Source of the DNA: Halopseudomonas pelagia
GTDB taxonomy: Bacteria > Pseudomonadota > Gammaproteobacteria > Pseudomonadales > Pseudomonadaceae
Direction of reading: 5' to 3'
Length of the DNA stretch: 64,000 nt
Assembly: GCF_009497895.1 (NCBI RefSeq)
Contig: NZ_CP033116.1
Location: 1,612,001-1,676,000, forward strand
Both the position numbers and the translations under genes were made by a program. The notes beneath the pieces were generated by a model. The model did not search any database. It was not told the origin of the DNA and worked only from the letters and a program-made list of their open reading frames with translations. This document shows positions 17,282 to 25,885 of this stretch, piece after piece. The stretch's first letter is position 1. Each line of letters starts with the position of its first letter.

Positions 17282-19912
17282 ATGGCCAGACCGGAGAGTG
17301 AATATAACCGCAAGCGCAATTTCGAGCTCACCTCTGAGCCAGCAGAAGAGGGAAAGCGGGAACGCCTGAAGAAGTCTGAAGGCTTGAGTTTTGTAATACA
17401 GAAGCACGACGCGCGAAATCTGCATTATGATTTCCGGCTAGAGCTCAACGGCACCTTGAAGAGCTGGGCGGTGCCTAAAGGTCCGAGCCTGGATCCGGCC
17501 GACAAACGTCTGGCGGTGCACGTCGAAGATCACCCGCTCAGCTATGGCAGCTTTGAAGGCAGTATTCCCAAAGGCCAGTATGGCGGTGGCGATGTTATCG
17601 TCTGGGATCGCGGGATCTGGGAGCCCGAAGGTGACCCTGTTAAAGCCTACAAGGCAGGCAAGTTGGGATTTCGTCTGTATGGCGAGAAGCTTGCCGGGAA
17701 TTGGAATCTGGTACGCACGCGACTCAGGGGCAGCGGCAGCAAGGAGCAATGGCTATTAATCAAGGAGCAGGATGAGGCAGCACAGTCTGCCAGTAGCTTT
17801 GATTTGATTGCCGAACGCCCCGAGAGCGTCATCACCGGGGAACGACTGCAGCGTGATCAGCAAGGCGGCGCTTCCACAGGCAAAAAAGACGCAAGATCCA
17901 AAACTGCACGCTCAGCATCCAAAGCCAGTAAAGATCAGGTTTCGCCCGCCAGAGAAAAAAAGACCAAGGGCTCTCGCGGCGCTGTCGGCGAAGTTGCCAC
18001 CATGCCCGAGCAGCTCTCACCGCAGCTGGCAACGCTCGTGAGTACTCCGCCCGCTGGCGATTGGCTTTATGAGATCAAGTTTGATGGCTATCGGATTCTG
18101 ACGCGGATTCGCGAAGGCGAGGTCCGGCTGTTTACCCGCAACGGCCATGACTGGACAGACCGTCTACCCAAACAAGCGAAGGCTATTGCCGAAATGGATT
18201 TGGCAGATTCCTGGCTTGATGGTGAGGTAGTGGTACTGAACGATGAAGGTCTGCCTGACTTTCAGGCGCTACAGAACGCCTTCGACAAGGGCAGTTCGCA
18301 GAGCATGATGTATTACCTATTCGACGCACCTTTTCTGAATGGTCGTGATCTGCGCGAGGCGCCGCTTGAGCAGCGTCGTGAAGCGCTGGAGGCACTGATT
18401 GAAGAGGGCAGTTCGTTGTTGCGTTTTTCGGAAGTACTGGATGCTGACTACCAGCACATCTACCAAAGTGCCTGTGCCATGCAGCTCGAGGGCGTCATAG
18501 GCAAGCGCGCGGGTAGCGAATATGTGTCCGCTCGCAGTGCCGACTGGATCAAACTCAAGTGTCGGCTGCGTCAGGAGTTCGTCGTGGTTGGCTATACACC
18601 CCCCAAGGGCAGTCGAAGCGGTTTTGGGGCGCTGTTGTTGGGGGTTCATGATGGCCCCGGCAGCAAGAATCTGCTCTACGCTGGCCGCGTGGGCACCGGG
18701 TTTAATGAGGCTTTGCTGAGGCAGCTGCACAAGCAACTACGCAGACTGGAACGCAAGACCAGCCCTCTCGCCAGCACCCGAGGCTTAGCCCGTCAGAGCG
18801 ATATCCATTGGGTCTCGCCCAAGCTTGTTTGCGAGGTGGAGTTCGCGCAATGGACCAAGGAGCAGATCGTGCGCCAAGCTGCTTTCATCGCTCTGCGAGA
18901 GGACAAGCCCGCGGAGGATATTATCAAGGAGCAACCAAAGACGCCGGATGAGATCAAATCCTCTGTCGGGCGTCCGACAGAGAAAGAAGCAACCAAACGA
19001 CCCAAGGGTGACACGCAGGGAAAGTTAAGCGGCGTCGCCATTAGTCACCCAGAGCGCGTCATTGACAAGCAGAGCGGGGCTAGCAAGTATGATCTGGCGG
19101 CGTTCTACGACAACATACAGGACTGGATACTGCCCCAGCTTGCCGGTCGAGCCGTTTCGCTCGTGCGCGCTCCGGAAGGGGTGGAGGGCGACCAGTTCTT
19201 TCAAAAACATGCCGAACACCTGGCCATTCCGGATATACGGCATCTGGATAAATCGCTTGATCCTGGCCATGCGCCGCTGATGCAGATCGATTCGGCGAAG
19301 GCCTTGGTGGGCGCTGTACAAATGGGTTGTATCGAATTGCATACCTGGGGTTCGTTGAGTGACAGTATCGAGAAGCCGGACCGTATCGTGCTGGACCTGG
19401 ATCCGGATCCCAAATTGCCGTGGAAAGCAATGGTTGAAGCCACCCAGTTGCTACTCTCGGTGCTGGATGAAATCGGCTTGCAAGCCTGGCTCAAGACCAG
19501 CGGCGGTAAGGGCATGCATGTGATTATCCCAGTCGCGCGGCATTTGGATTGGGACAGCCTCAAGGCGTTTTCCAAAGCCATTTCCGAGTTCATGGCGCAG
19601 CAGTTGCCAGAGCGATTCGTCAGCAAGATGGGGCCGAAAAATCGTATCGGCAAGATCTTTATCGACTATTTGCGTAATAGCCGTGGCGCCAGCACCGTGG
19701 CGGCCTATTCCGCGAGGGCTCGCCCCGGCCTGCCGGTATCGGTGCCGATCAGCCGTGATGAGCTGGCCGGTTTGCGCAGCGCGCAACAATGGACGGTGCA
19801 AAATTTGCACGAGCGGTTGCAGCAGTTATCCGCGGACCCATGGGCCGATTTTCATCATCGCCAGCGTATAGGTAAAGCCATGTGGCAACAGCTGGGGGCC
19901 AAGGCGCCTTGA
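17282..19912 (+). CDS. ligD: Multifunctional ATP-dependent DNA ligase LigD
   Basis: End-joining enzyme with 3'-phosphoesterase, ligase and polymerase activities in one 876-residue chain, in the order PE-LIG-POL as in Pseudomonas (mycobacterial LigD has POL first). The PE domain (about 30-190) has KHDARNLHYDFRLE and IPKGQYGGGDV. A Lys/Ser/Ala linker (about 195-240) precedes the ligase domain, whose nucleotidyl Lys is in YEIKFDGYR (about 262). The OB-fold is about 430-540. After a second linker the primase-like POL domain (about 585-870) carries LDLDPDP (about 703) with catalytic aspartates. Partner of the upstream Ku. The stop is only 7 bases from the convergent MscS gene. Confidence 0.96.
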   Translation: MARPESEYNRKRNFELTSEPAEEGKRERLKKSEGLSFVIQKHDARNLHYDFRLELNGTLKSWAVPKGPSLDPADKRLAVHVEDHPLSYGSFEGSIPKGQYGGGDVIVWDRGIWEPEGDPVKAYKAGKLGFRLYGEKLAGNWNLVRTRLRGSGSKEQWLLIKEQDEAAQSASSFDLIAERPESVITGERLQRDQQGGASTGKKDARSKTARSASKASKDQVSPAREKKTKGSRGAVGEVATMPEQLSPQLATLVSTPPAGDWLYEIKFDGYRILTRIREGEVRLFTRNGHDWTDRLPKQAKAIAEMDLADSWLDGEVVVLNDEGLPDFQALQNAFDKGSSQSMMYYLFDAPFLNGRDLREAPLEQRREALEALIEEGSSLLRFSEVLDADYQHIYQSACAMQLEGVIGKRAGSEYVSARSADWIKLKCRLRQEFVVVGYTPPKGSRSGFGALLLGVHDGPGSKNLLYAGRVGTGFNEALLRQLHKQLRRLERKTSPLASTRGLARQSDIHWVSPKLVCEVEFAQWTKEQIVRQAAFIALREDKPAEDIIKEQPKTPDEIKSSVGRPTEKEATKRPKGDTQGKLSGVAISHPERVIDKQSGASKYDLAAFYDNIQDWILPQLAGRAVSLVRAPEGVEGDQFFQKHAEHLAIPDIRHLDKSLDPGHAPLMQIDSAKALVGAVQMGCIELHTWGSLSDSIEKPDRIVLDLDPDPKLPWKAMVEATQLLLSVLDEIGLQAWLKTSGGKGMHVIIPVARHLDWDSLKAFSKAISEFMAQQLPERFVSKMGPKNRIGKIFIDYLRNSRGASTVAAYSARARPGLPVSVPISRDELAGLRSAQQWTVQNLHERLQQLSADPWADFHHRQRIGKAMWQQLGAKAP

Positions 19913-19919
19913 TGGCGGG

Positions 19920-21023
19920 TCAAGCGCCTGGTGAGCGTTCAGGTGGCTTTTCAGCGGCAGGCTCGGCAGCCGGGCTTTCCATTGTGGCTCTAAGCTGGGG
20001 CAAGCATTCAGGATACTCGCGGCTGATAAAACAGATCAGATTCTCTCGCAGGTAGCAGCGAAGATCCCAATTGGAGCCGGAATCCCCCGAGCTGGCCAGC
20101 ACCCGCAACTGGACGACCTTGTCGGTGGTGTCAGTGACCTGCAGTACTTTTACCCGCCCGTCCCACAGAGTAGGCACCTGCTCCAGCAGTCGATCCATTT
20201 CATCCCGCAATGGTTGTAGCGGTAAGGTGTAATCCGCCCAGAAGAAGACGGAGCCGGTAATGGAAGCGTTATGACGCGTCCAGTTCTGAAATGGTTGTTC
20301 GATAAAATACTGTAGTGGTACGACCAGACGACGGTCGTCCCAGATGCGGATTACAACGTAGGTACCGGTTATCTCTTCTACACGGCCCCATTCATTCTCG
20401 ACAATGACGACGTCGTCAATTCTGATCGGCTGCGTAATGGCGATTTGCAGACCAGCAATGATATTGCCCAGTACGGGCTTGGCTGCAAAGCCGACTGCCA
20501 GACCTGCCAGTCCGGCAGATGCCAGCAATCCGGTGCCCACCTGACGCACAGCGGGAAAAGTGGTCAGCATACTGGCAATTCCGAACAACAGTACGAAGAA
20601 GCTTAAAGTGCGTACCAACAGTCGGGTTTGTGTTTGGATACGCCGAGCCCGCAGATTGTCGCTGATGTCGACCGGGTTATGCGCCACTATAGTCTGTTGC
20701 ACCGATTGCACCGCGCGAATACCGATCCAGGTGATCACTGCGATGGTTGCCAGCGAAGTGAGATGTTGAACGCCACCAATCAACGCAATCTCTGCAGATG
20801 CTCCCAGCCAAATGGCCTGTAAGCCCAACAGGGGTAATAGATAAACCAGCGGATGAGATAGATTTTCAGCGAGCTGATGTAGGTACGAAAGTCGCGACGT
20901 AACCCGGGTCAGCAGTTTGCCAATGAGTTTGGCAATCAGGCCCAGCACCAGTACAGCAATGGTCGCACGCAGCAGAAGTTGAATTTCCGGCGTAACTAGC
21001 ATCGTGGTCCATTCGGTATTCAT
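19920..21023 (-). CDS. MscS-family mechanosensitive channel
   Basis: Inner-membrane channel that opens under membrane tension to release solutes during hypo-osmotic shock. The 367 residues show several N-terminal membrane segments (about 12-33, 50-75, 82-105, 132-152) and the MscS pore helix and hinge (about 158-190, GLLASAGLAGLAVGFAAKPVLGN), followed by the beta domain (FIEQPFQNWTRHNAS near 255-270) and the cytoplasmic cage. The C-terminal tail is Pro/Glu/Ala-rich. The GGGGAC ribosome site supports the start at 21023. Its place among osmotic-stress genes fits the role, but which member of the MscS paralogue set it represents cannot be told. Confidence 0.9.
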   Translation of the reverse strand: MNTEWTTMLVTPEIQLLLRATIAVLVLGLIAKLIGKLLTRVTSRLSYLHQLAENLSHPLVYLLPLLGLQAIWLGASAEIALIGGVQHLTSLATIAVITWIGIRAVQSVQQTIVAHNPVDISDNLRARRIQTQTRLLVRTLSFFVLLFGIASMLTTFPAVRQVGTGLLASAGLAGLAVGFAAKPVLGNIIAGLQIAITQPIRIDDVVIVENEWGRVEEITGTYVVIRIWDDRRLVVPLQYFIEQPFQNWTRHNASITGSVFFWADYTLPLQPLRDEMDRLLEQVPTLWDGRVKVLQVTDTTDKVVQLRVLASSGDSGSNWDLRCYLRENLICFISREYPECLPQLRATMESPAAEPAAEKPPERSPGA

Positions 21024-21126
21024 CCGGTCCCCTTTGAAAGCAAACGAAATGTGAGTGACTCTTCGCCAAAGGGAGGCAGGGTTGATTCAATAAGGCGCCA
21101 CCCTTACAGATCGCTGGCGGCAGGAA

Positions 21127-21456
21127 TTAGGGTTTGAATTTTAGTTTTCGCTCCTCCCACAAGCGTGCATATCGGGTGGTTTCCAAGGTGCCTGGCAAAT
21201 AGTCCGGCAACTTCTGTTTATCAACCGCCTGTAATATGTCTTTGCGCGGCAGGTGCCCCTGGTCGATCAACATATCGAGTTTAAAGCGGTGAACGAACCC
21301 ACTGACGTCTCTCAGATCCTTAGGTACCACGCGTTTATATAGTTTGTTGTCAGGGCATTCCAGCACCACCATCAGATCACCGTTGGGGGTGGTTTCAGTG
21401 GAGACTTTGTATCCAGCTAGCAGTCGGCTGGTTTCGTTCGGATCGCGTTCGTGCAT
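21127..21456 (-). CDS. Hypothetical protein
   Basis: Unrecognised 109-residue protein, probably cytoplasmic: no signal peptide or membrane segment. It has a beta-rich start (GYKVSTETTPNGDLMVVLECPD) and a basic, aromatic end (TTRYARLWEERKLKFKP). The frame is open to 21513, but the ATG at 21456 has GGAG eight bases upstream and the longer version adds residues of unlikely composition. It stands between the MscS gene (103 bases downstream) and the methyltransferase gene, on the same strand. Confidence 0.65.
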   Translation of the reverse strand: MHERDPNETSRLLAGYKVSTETTPNGDLMVVLECPDNKLYKRVVPKDLRDVSGFVHRFKLDMLIDQGHLPRKDILQAVDKQKLPDYLPGTLETTRYARLWEERKLKFKP

Positions 21457-21581
21457 GGGTCTTACTCCGTTGTTACATGAAGTAACTGACGACTGATAAA
21501 TGATTAGATTCAAGTACTCCGATGAACGGTCGCGAAAAAAGCTGGAAAATGAGTTGAACGTCGTTAATTGCGTGAACTTTG

Positions 21582-21595
21582 GCCCCGATCGGGGC
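21582..21595. repeat. 14-base GC palindrome after the methyltransferase gene
   Basis: GCCCCGATCGGGGC is a perfect palindrome two bases beyond the stop codon of the minus-strand methyltransferase gene. No T run follows on the minus strand, so it is at best a weak terminator; it could protect the 3' end of the mRNA. Confidence 0.4.
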
Positions 21596-21597
21596 GG

Positions 21598-22575
21598 TCA
21601 ATTCAGCGTCAGTGTCAGCAACACTGCTGCAATACGCTCAACCGAGGCGTATTCAGGACGGCGCAATTCTTCAGAGAAGACATCGGGGTCCAGTTCCTGA
21701 TACTCCCAGGTGCTTTCGCTGCCCTCCAGCAAGCGCTGCAGCTGCGCATGGAAGGGGTCTTGTCCTTGAACCATGGCCACCCCGGTATAAAGCAGCAACG
21801 TCCCCCCAGGAGCCAGCTTGCTCAGCGCCTGTTCAACGATCTTGATCGACAAACCAGCACCCAGTTCACCACCGCCGTGACGATAAGCGCGTTCCTGGGC
21901 ATCCATCATGTAAGGGGGGTTGGCAATGATCAGGTCCAGGCCAGCTTCGACATTGTCGAGCAAGCTGCTGAGCTTGGGGGTGACGTTCTTCACTCGCGCT
22001 ACCCGCGCATTGACGCAGGTCATCTGCAGTGCCTGAGGGTTGATATCCACGGCCAGCACCTGGCAGTCCGGTTGAGCGCGAGCCAGTGCAATCGCACCCG
22101 CCCCGGAGCCACAGCCAATGTCCGCTGCTCGTGCCACGGAGGGCTTGTTGAAATCCAGCCAGCGCTGCACTGCGTTGACGAATCGGTAAGTATCCGGCCC
22201 AAAGAAAACTGCTTCAGTATTGGTGGTCGGGTAGGCCGAATGGCTGAGCAGCAGGTCTCCCAGGCTCGACCACCGAATACTGCTACGCCAACCTTCCGCC
22301 CAGGGCCGTAATATGCCGGCCTGCAGCATCAGATCAAAATCTTCGGGAGCGACCAGCTCACGCAGGAAGGGCCGGCTCCAACCGAATACATCGCGAAGGT
22401 CCTGTGCCCATTTGCTGCTGTGTCGCTCGTTGTTGTAAGCGTGGGTCAGAGGCGTCACTGTGGTGAACTGGTACCCGTATGAACGCAGCTTCTCCGCCAG
22501 CACAACCAGTGCCTGCGAGCGTCTTTCTGAAGGGGCGCCGCCCGGTATGTCGTGTATGTTCGATGCTGCCTGCAT
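21598..22575 (-). CDS. Class I SAM-dependent methyltransferase (HemK/PrmC-like fold)
   Basis: Predicted N-methyltransferase. The 325 residues have an N-terminal helical region (about 1-140), the SAM-binding motif I AADIGCGSGAGAIALA (about 150), the acidic motif II VLAVDINPQAL (about 173) and the catalytic NPPY motif in LIIANPPYMMD (about 220), found in enzymes that methylate glutamine in release factors and ribosomal proteins or exocyclic amines in nucleic acids. It is not PrmC or PrmB, whose N-terminal domains differ, and the substrate is unknown. The start lies 22 bases after the stop of the upstream minus-strand redox gene, so the two are probably co-transcribed. Confidence 0.82.
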   Translation of the reverse strand: MQAASNIHDIPGGAPSERRSQALVVLAEKLRSYGYQFTTVTPLTHAYNNERHSSKWAQDLRDVFGWSRPFLRELVAPEDFDLMLQAGILRPWAEGWRSSIRWSSLGDLLLSHSAYPTTNTEAVFFGPDTYRFVNAVQRWLDFNKPSVARAADIGCGSGAGAIALARAQPDCQVLAVDINPQALQMTCVNARVARVKNVTPKLSSLLDNVEAGLDLIIANPPYMMDAQERAYRHGGGELGAGLSIKIVEQALSKLAPGGTLLLYTGVAMVQGQDPFHAQLQRLLEGSESTWEYQELDPDVFSEELRRPEYASVERIAAVLLTLTLN

Positions 22576-22606
22576 AAAAGACCCTGTTCCTTTTCCAGCT
22601 ATTTAT

Positions 22607-24043
22607 TCAATACATTTGTGATGAAAACAGCCTTGTTGCCAGCAAACCTTCGGGTGTGCCGTGCAGAGAAGGGTTCATCATGTTGATCAGCGTCGCCATG
22701 CGTTCGATCCGAGGCATGCTTTCGAGCTGTTGGCGCAGTGTTTCCAGTGGCTCCGACAACGGCTCCAGGGCGAGTTGCGTGCGGTCCGCTGGGCAGACAG
22801 CTGTGTCGCTTTCAGCCTTGCGTCGACTGCCGCGTGCAGGCTTGAATTGGCGCTGACGAGCGCTGCTTTTTGCTTCTTCCTGCATCAGCCAGCCATCTGC
22901 TATCCACTCATAAATCAGGCGCTGCTCATACTCGGTAAACACACCGAACATCAACGCGTCCGGGCCGGCAATCAGATGCCAGAAACGGCTTTGGCCTGGA
23001 TCGACTCCGCGCTGTATCCAGCCCCGTGCCTCTAATGCGTCAAGGAAAGCGAGCATCTGTCCGGGCTCGGACAGCCATTCATTTACCGTTTTGCCTTCGA
23101 GTTTGCAAAAGTCGGAATGCATTTGCTGACCGAATGTGCGCTTTTGATCGAGCATCCGCAGCAACTCTTCATGAAGATCGAAACTGCGAATAATGGTTCC
23201 GCTGCCAACGCCAACATCATTCAACTGATAGCCTGCGCGGACTCGTTGATAAAAATCGGGGTCGGTGCCGCCCGCGCATTGCTGCAATAGCGCTTGAACC
23301 GCTTGATGAGCATGTCCGCTATGGGCGTTATCAATGGTGATATGCAAGGTGAAATAGTACGGATCGATATTCAGTTCATGCAATTCGAAAGCGCTGATCA
23401 GCAGGTGCAGTGGCAACTGCTCGTAACCCAGGTTGTAGCCGATCACCTCAGGCAGAAATTCCTGGGCATGATAGGCGAGCGACAGCTGCAGGGTACCTTG
23501 AACATAGTATTCATCTGGTAGCGCAAGCGGCGCTTCGCAGCCGTGTCTGGCCAGCAGTTGACGATACATCAACACGTGGTTCATCTGTGCCACACCGTCG
23601 CCCAACTCTTCCAGATAAGTGCGGATCAGTGGGTGAAACCGTGGATCCTGCCAATGTTCTAACGTGCCGTACAACCACGCACCATCTACCAGTTTTGTTG
23701 GGGCGACAGCTTGCAGAAAATGCAATGCATGGGCCTTGCTGGTAAAAAAACGCCGAGGTTTTCCGGCATTCCTTTCTTCAAGATAGGCGGCATATTGCTT
23801 ACCCACGCTGGCTGCTTTGTTAGCTATCCACGCCTCCAGAGCACGCACATCTTCCGGTAGCTCGCAGTCCATTTCCGCAGCAACGCTCAGATGTTCCTGT
23901 AAAAACAGCCGCGACGCAGCAGCCGTCTTCTCGGCCTGAGGCTCAGAAATAAGCTGGTCATAAAGGTTTTTTGTTGTCGAGAATATCCCGGCCATATGGG
24001 TTCCATTTGGCCTCAATGAATTTTGGGTGTCCTGTAGCAGCAT
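22607..24043 (-). CDS. Iron-containing redox enzyme (haem-oxygenase-like fold)
   Basis: Member of the iron-containing redox enzyme family built on the haem-oxygenase-like helical fold (PF14518 type), which can hold a di-iron or haem site; the reaction is unknown. The 478 residues contain the metal-ligand type segments ELGDGVAQMNHVLMYRQLL (about 147), SAFELHELNIDPYYFTLHITIDNAHSGHA (about 215-245). The C-terminal 60 residues are a basic linker and a separate helical segment. The ATG at 24043 is chosen because GGAG lies seven bases upstream; an internal ATG at 23995 is possible. It leads a probable two-gene unit with the methyltransferase. Confidence 0.78.
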   Translation of the reverse strand: MLLQDTQNSLRPNGTHMAGIFSTTKNLYDQLISEPQAEKTAAASRLFLQEHLSVAAEMDCELPEDVRALEAWIANKAASVGKQYAAYLEERNAGKPRRFFTSKAHALHFLQAVAPTKLVDGAWLYGTLEHWQDPRFHPLIRTYLEELGDGVAQMNHVLMYRQLLARHGCEAPLALPDEYYVQGTLQLSLAYHAQEFLPEVIGYNLGYEQLPLHLLISAFELHELNIDPYYFTLHITIDNAHSGHAHQAVQALLQQCAGGTDPDFYQRVRAGYQLNDVGVGSGTIIRSFDLHEELLRMLDQKRTFGQQMHSDFCKLEGKTVNEWLSEPGQMLAFLDALEARGWIQRGVDPGQSRFWHLIAGPDALMFGVFTEYEQRLIYEWIADGWLMQEEAKSSARQRQFKPARGSRRKAESDTAVCPADRTQLALEPLSEPLETLRQQLESMPRIERMATLINMMNPSLHGTPEGLLATRLFSSQMY

Positions 24044-24054
24044 CTTTTTTCTCC

Positions 24055-24070
24055 GCGGGTTCGAACCTGC
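24055..24070. promoter_or_regulatory. Palindrome next to the ribosome site of the redox gene
   Basis: GCGGGTTCGAACCTGC is a 16-base palindrome with a single mismatched pair and a perfect GGTTCGAACC core. On the minus strand it sits directly before the GGAG of the gene starting at 24043, so it could be a repressor site or a hairpin affecting translation. No known regulator is recognised. Confidence 0.35.
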
Positions 24071-24556
24071 AGGGCAGCCAACCTGCCTGTGTTCTTATGA
24101 ACTGCACGCAGCGGATAAATTCAATTTTTAACGCGCTAGACGACCATCGGTCTCCCCTCTGGAACTTATCGGGTGGGCCCCGTTCGACAGCAGTATCTTC
24201 ATAAGGAACACAGACAAACTTGAAATCGCCAAGTGTTTCCAGTCTTGCCGTTGTTGCGCGAGTCAATGGCGATAGGACTAGACCAAATCTGCGAGGAGCG
24301 GGGAACGTACCGATAATGGATGGCGGCTAGCTGCCGGAGTCGACGAAGAGCCTTTGAGTAAAATCGACCTCCGGACCAAGCTGTAAAGTAGCAACGTGGA
24401 CTGTCAGTCTGATAGTACTCAAATATATATCCTATGATCATAAAATGACCAATCGATCTATAAAATTCTTGAACGATGGCTTGGGCTGACCTTTCTACTA
24501 GTTAAGTCCTCGCGAACGCTGGAGGAGTTTTTTCCAAATGACATAGGAGATGCGTC
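24071..24556. other. Long non-coding gap with AT-rich core
   Basis: Divergent gap between the redox gene and the KGG gene. Open frames here are short, lack ribosome sites and have no recognisable content. The part from about 24400 to 24470 is strongly AT-rich, as expected of a promoter region. Near its right end GGAGGAG (24521-24527) precedes a two-codon frame ATG-ACA-TAG at 24538-24546. Apart from the promoter candidate at 24471-24498, nothing else is seen. Confidence 0.5.
24471..24498 (+). promoter_or_regulatory. Candidate AlgU-like promoter upstream of the KGG gene
   Basis: GAACGA (24471-24476), a 17-base spacer and TCTAC (24494-24498). This matches the AlgU consensus GAACTT-N16/17-TCTGA only partly (GAAC and TCT are kept). 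It lies about 60 bases before the KGG start codon. Confidence 0.35.
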
Positions 24557-24643
24557 ATGACCGAACATCGTGGCGGTAAAGGCAGCTTCGCAGAAGATTC
24601 ACAGCATGCTTCCGAAGCTGGCCAAAAAGGCGGGAGTCATTGA
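24557..24643 (+). CDS. KGG-repeat stress-induced small protein
   Basis: A 28-residue protein, MTEHRGGKGSFAEDSQHASE followed by AGQKGGSH. It carries two short Lys/Gly-Gly motifs (RGGKGSF with SFAEDSQHASEAGQKGG), the pattern of the stress-induced acidophilic or KGG repeat family (PF10685; YciG of E. coli and Con-10 of fungi). These tiny hydrophilic proteins accumulate in stationary phase and drying; the mechanism is unknown. GGAG lies seven bases before the ATG. It is followed by a terminator-like hairpin and then by two ferritin-like genes, recalling the E. coli yciG-yciF-yciE group in which a KGG protein precedes ferritin-like proteins. Confidence 0.8.
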   Translation: MTEHRGGKGSFAEDSQHASEAGQKGGSH

Positions 24644-24652
24644 TGGCCCAAA

Positions 24653-24685
24653 GGCACAGTGGAATTTCCGCCGTGCCATTTTTTT
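24653..24685 (+). terminator. Terminator or attenuator between KGG and ferritin-like genes
   Basis: A stem of GGCAC/GTGCC extended by GG/CC pairs across one mismatch and one G-T pair, loop AATTT, followed by ATTTTTTT. It sits 10 bases after the KGG stop and 22 bases before the next ATG, so partial read-through would give much more KGG mRNA than ferritin-like mRNA. Confidence 0.75.
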
Positions 24686-24706
24686 GCCTGATCTGTAGGA
24701 GATACC

Positions 24707-25876
24707 ATGCACGGACTAACCGGAATACTCGACAACAAAGGTTGCCCGCTGGAAAAGCAGCAGTTCACCTGGAAGGAGATGGCCAGCCGGCCTATCAGTA
24801 AGCTCGACGATGACGCTTTTACCCGCGTCAGAGTCATCCTCATGAACGGTGTTGAAACCGATGCTCTGAGACTCAAGCATTTTGGTGCGCGCTTTAACCG
24901 CGAGCTACAGTTGCCGCTCGCCCAGATTCGTCGTGTCGAGCAACATCAGGCGACCGCGGTTAATTGGCTGTTGTCAGCTGATCATTCGCCTTTGGAAACC
25001 ACTGTGGCCTACGAGCAGGTGGCGATAGAGGTGACGGCAGCGGTGGCCCAGAATGAGCCAGATCCCTATCAGGCACAAACTTATCGATTCGGCCTGCTGG
25101 AGGATTTTGATCATCTGTATCGGTACTCGGCAATGCTTGATCGGCTGGAAGGGAAAGACGCTAATAATATCCTTCAAGGTTATACCGACATTGTGCCGGG
25201 ACGCGTGACGACCGATCACCACCGAGCGCCAGAAGATGATCTTCGGGAAAGTTACGACAAAAGCCAAGCCGAGTTGATTACGAAGATTCATGCTGCACTG
25301 ATCACCGGCGCTGAGTACCAGACGCATGATTACTACATGAATATCGGGCCGACCTTTACTGACCCTGTCGCCCGACAGCTTTATGCGGAAATTGCATCAG
25401 TTGAGGAGCAGCATGTCACTCAGTACGGTTCCCTACAGGACCCGGACGAGAGCTTTATGGAAAAGTGGCTGGTGCATGAGGCGATGGAGGTCTATGCCTA
25501 TTCCAGCTGCGCAGAGCAGGAGGACAATCCCCGCCTCAAGGCGTTGTGGGAGCGCTTTATGGAATATGAGCTTGGTCATCTGAATATGGCTTGTGAGCTG
25601 TTCAAGAAGTTGGAGCGGCGCGACCCAGCGGAAGTGCTCAGCGGCGAATTGCCAAAGATGATTCAGTTCAAGAGCCAGCGAGAATTTGTCCGCAAAGTGC
25701 TGGACGAAGAAGTCGATTTGCGCACGGATGGCGTGGATTACGTGCCCAAAGAAAAGGAAAGCAAGGCTTCTCAAACCTATCGCAAACAGCTCAATTCAGA
25801 CGGTGTACCAGCCGAGATTGCGTCAGCCGGTTACCAGTGGGCCCCAGGTACTGAGCTGAACGACAAGCGTTCTTAG
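24707..25876 (+). CDS. Ferritin-like protein, large form
   Basis: Uncharacterised 389-residue protein of the ferritin-like superfamily. It has two helical bundles. The first contains VEQHQATAVNWLL (about 77), TTVAYEQVAIEVTAAVA (about 100) and LLEDFDHLYRYS (about 132). The second contains AEIASVEEQHVTQYGSL (about 228), HEAMEVYAYSSCAEQE (about 255) and MEYELGHLNMACELF (about 287). The repeated E-x-x-H and E-helix pairs suit di-iron sites like those of rubrerythrin or manganese catalase, but no exact match is recalled. AGGAG lies five bases before the ATG. The next ferritin-like gene starts 9 bases after the stop, so the two are co-transcribed. Function is probably iron handling or peroxide detoxification under stress (inference). 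Confidence 0.75.
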   Translation: MHGLTGILDNKGCPLEKQQFTWKEMASRPISKLDDDAFTRVRVILMNGVETDALRLKHFGARFNRELQLPLAQIRRVEQHQATAVNWLLSADHSPLETTVAYEQVAIEVTAAVAQNEPDPYQAQTYRFGLLEDFDHLYRYSAMLDRLEGKDANNILQGYTDIVPGRVTTDHHRAPEDDLRESYDKSQAELITKIHAALITGAEYQTHDYYMNIGPTFTDPVARQLYAEIASVEEQHVTQYGSLQDPDESFMEKWLVHEAMEVYAYSSCAEQEDNPRLKALWERFMEYELGHLNMACELFKKLERRDPAEVLSGELPKMIQFKSQREFVRKVLDEEVDLRTDGVDYVPKEKESKASQTYRKQLNSDGVPAEIASAGYQWAPGTELNDKRS

Positions 25877-25885
25877 GAGATGGTT

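Noticed and set aside
24055..24070. tRNA T-arm remnant (GGTTCGAACC)
   Set aside because: The stem does not pair in a T-arm geometry on either strand and no acceptor or CCA end is present; it is better read as a palindrome.
23958..24266. 102-codon minus-strand frame overlapping the start of the iron enzyme gene
   Set aside because: No ribosome site and it conflicts with the well-supported start at 24043.
24538..24546. Two-codon leader frame ATG-ACA-TAG before the KGG gene
   Set aside because: Spacing to GGAGGAG is long (10 bases) and nothing shows it is translated; kept only as a note.
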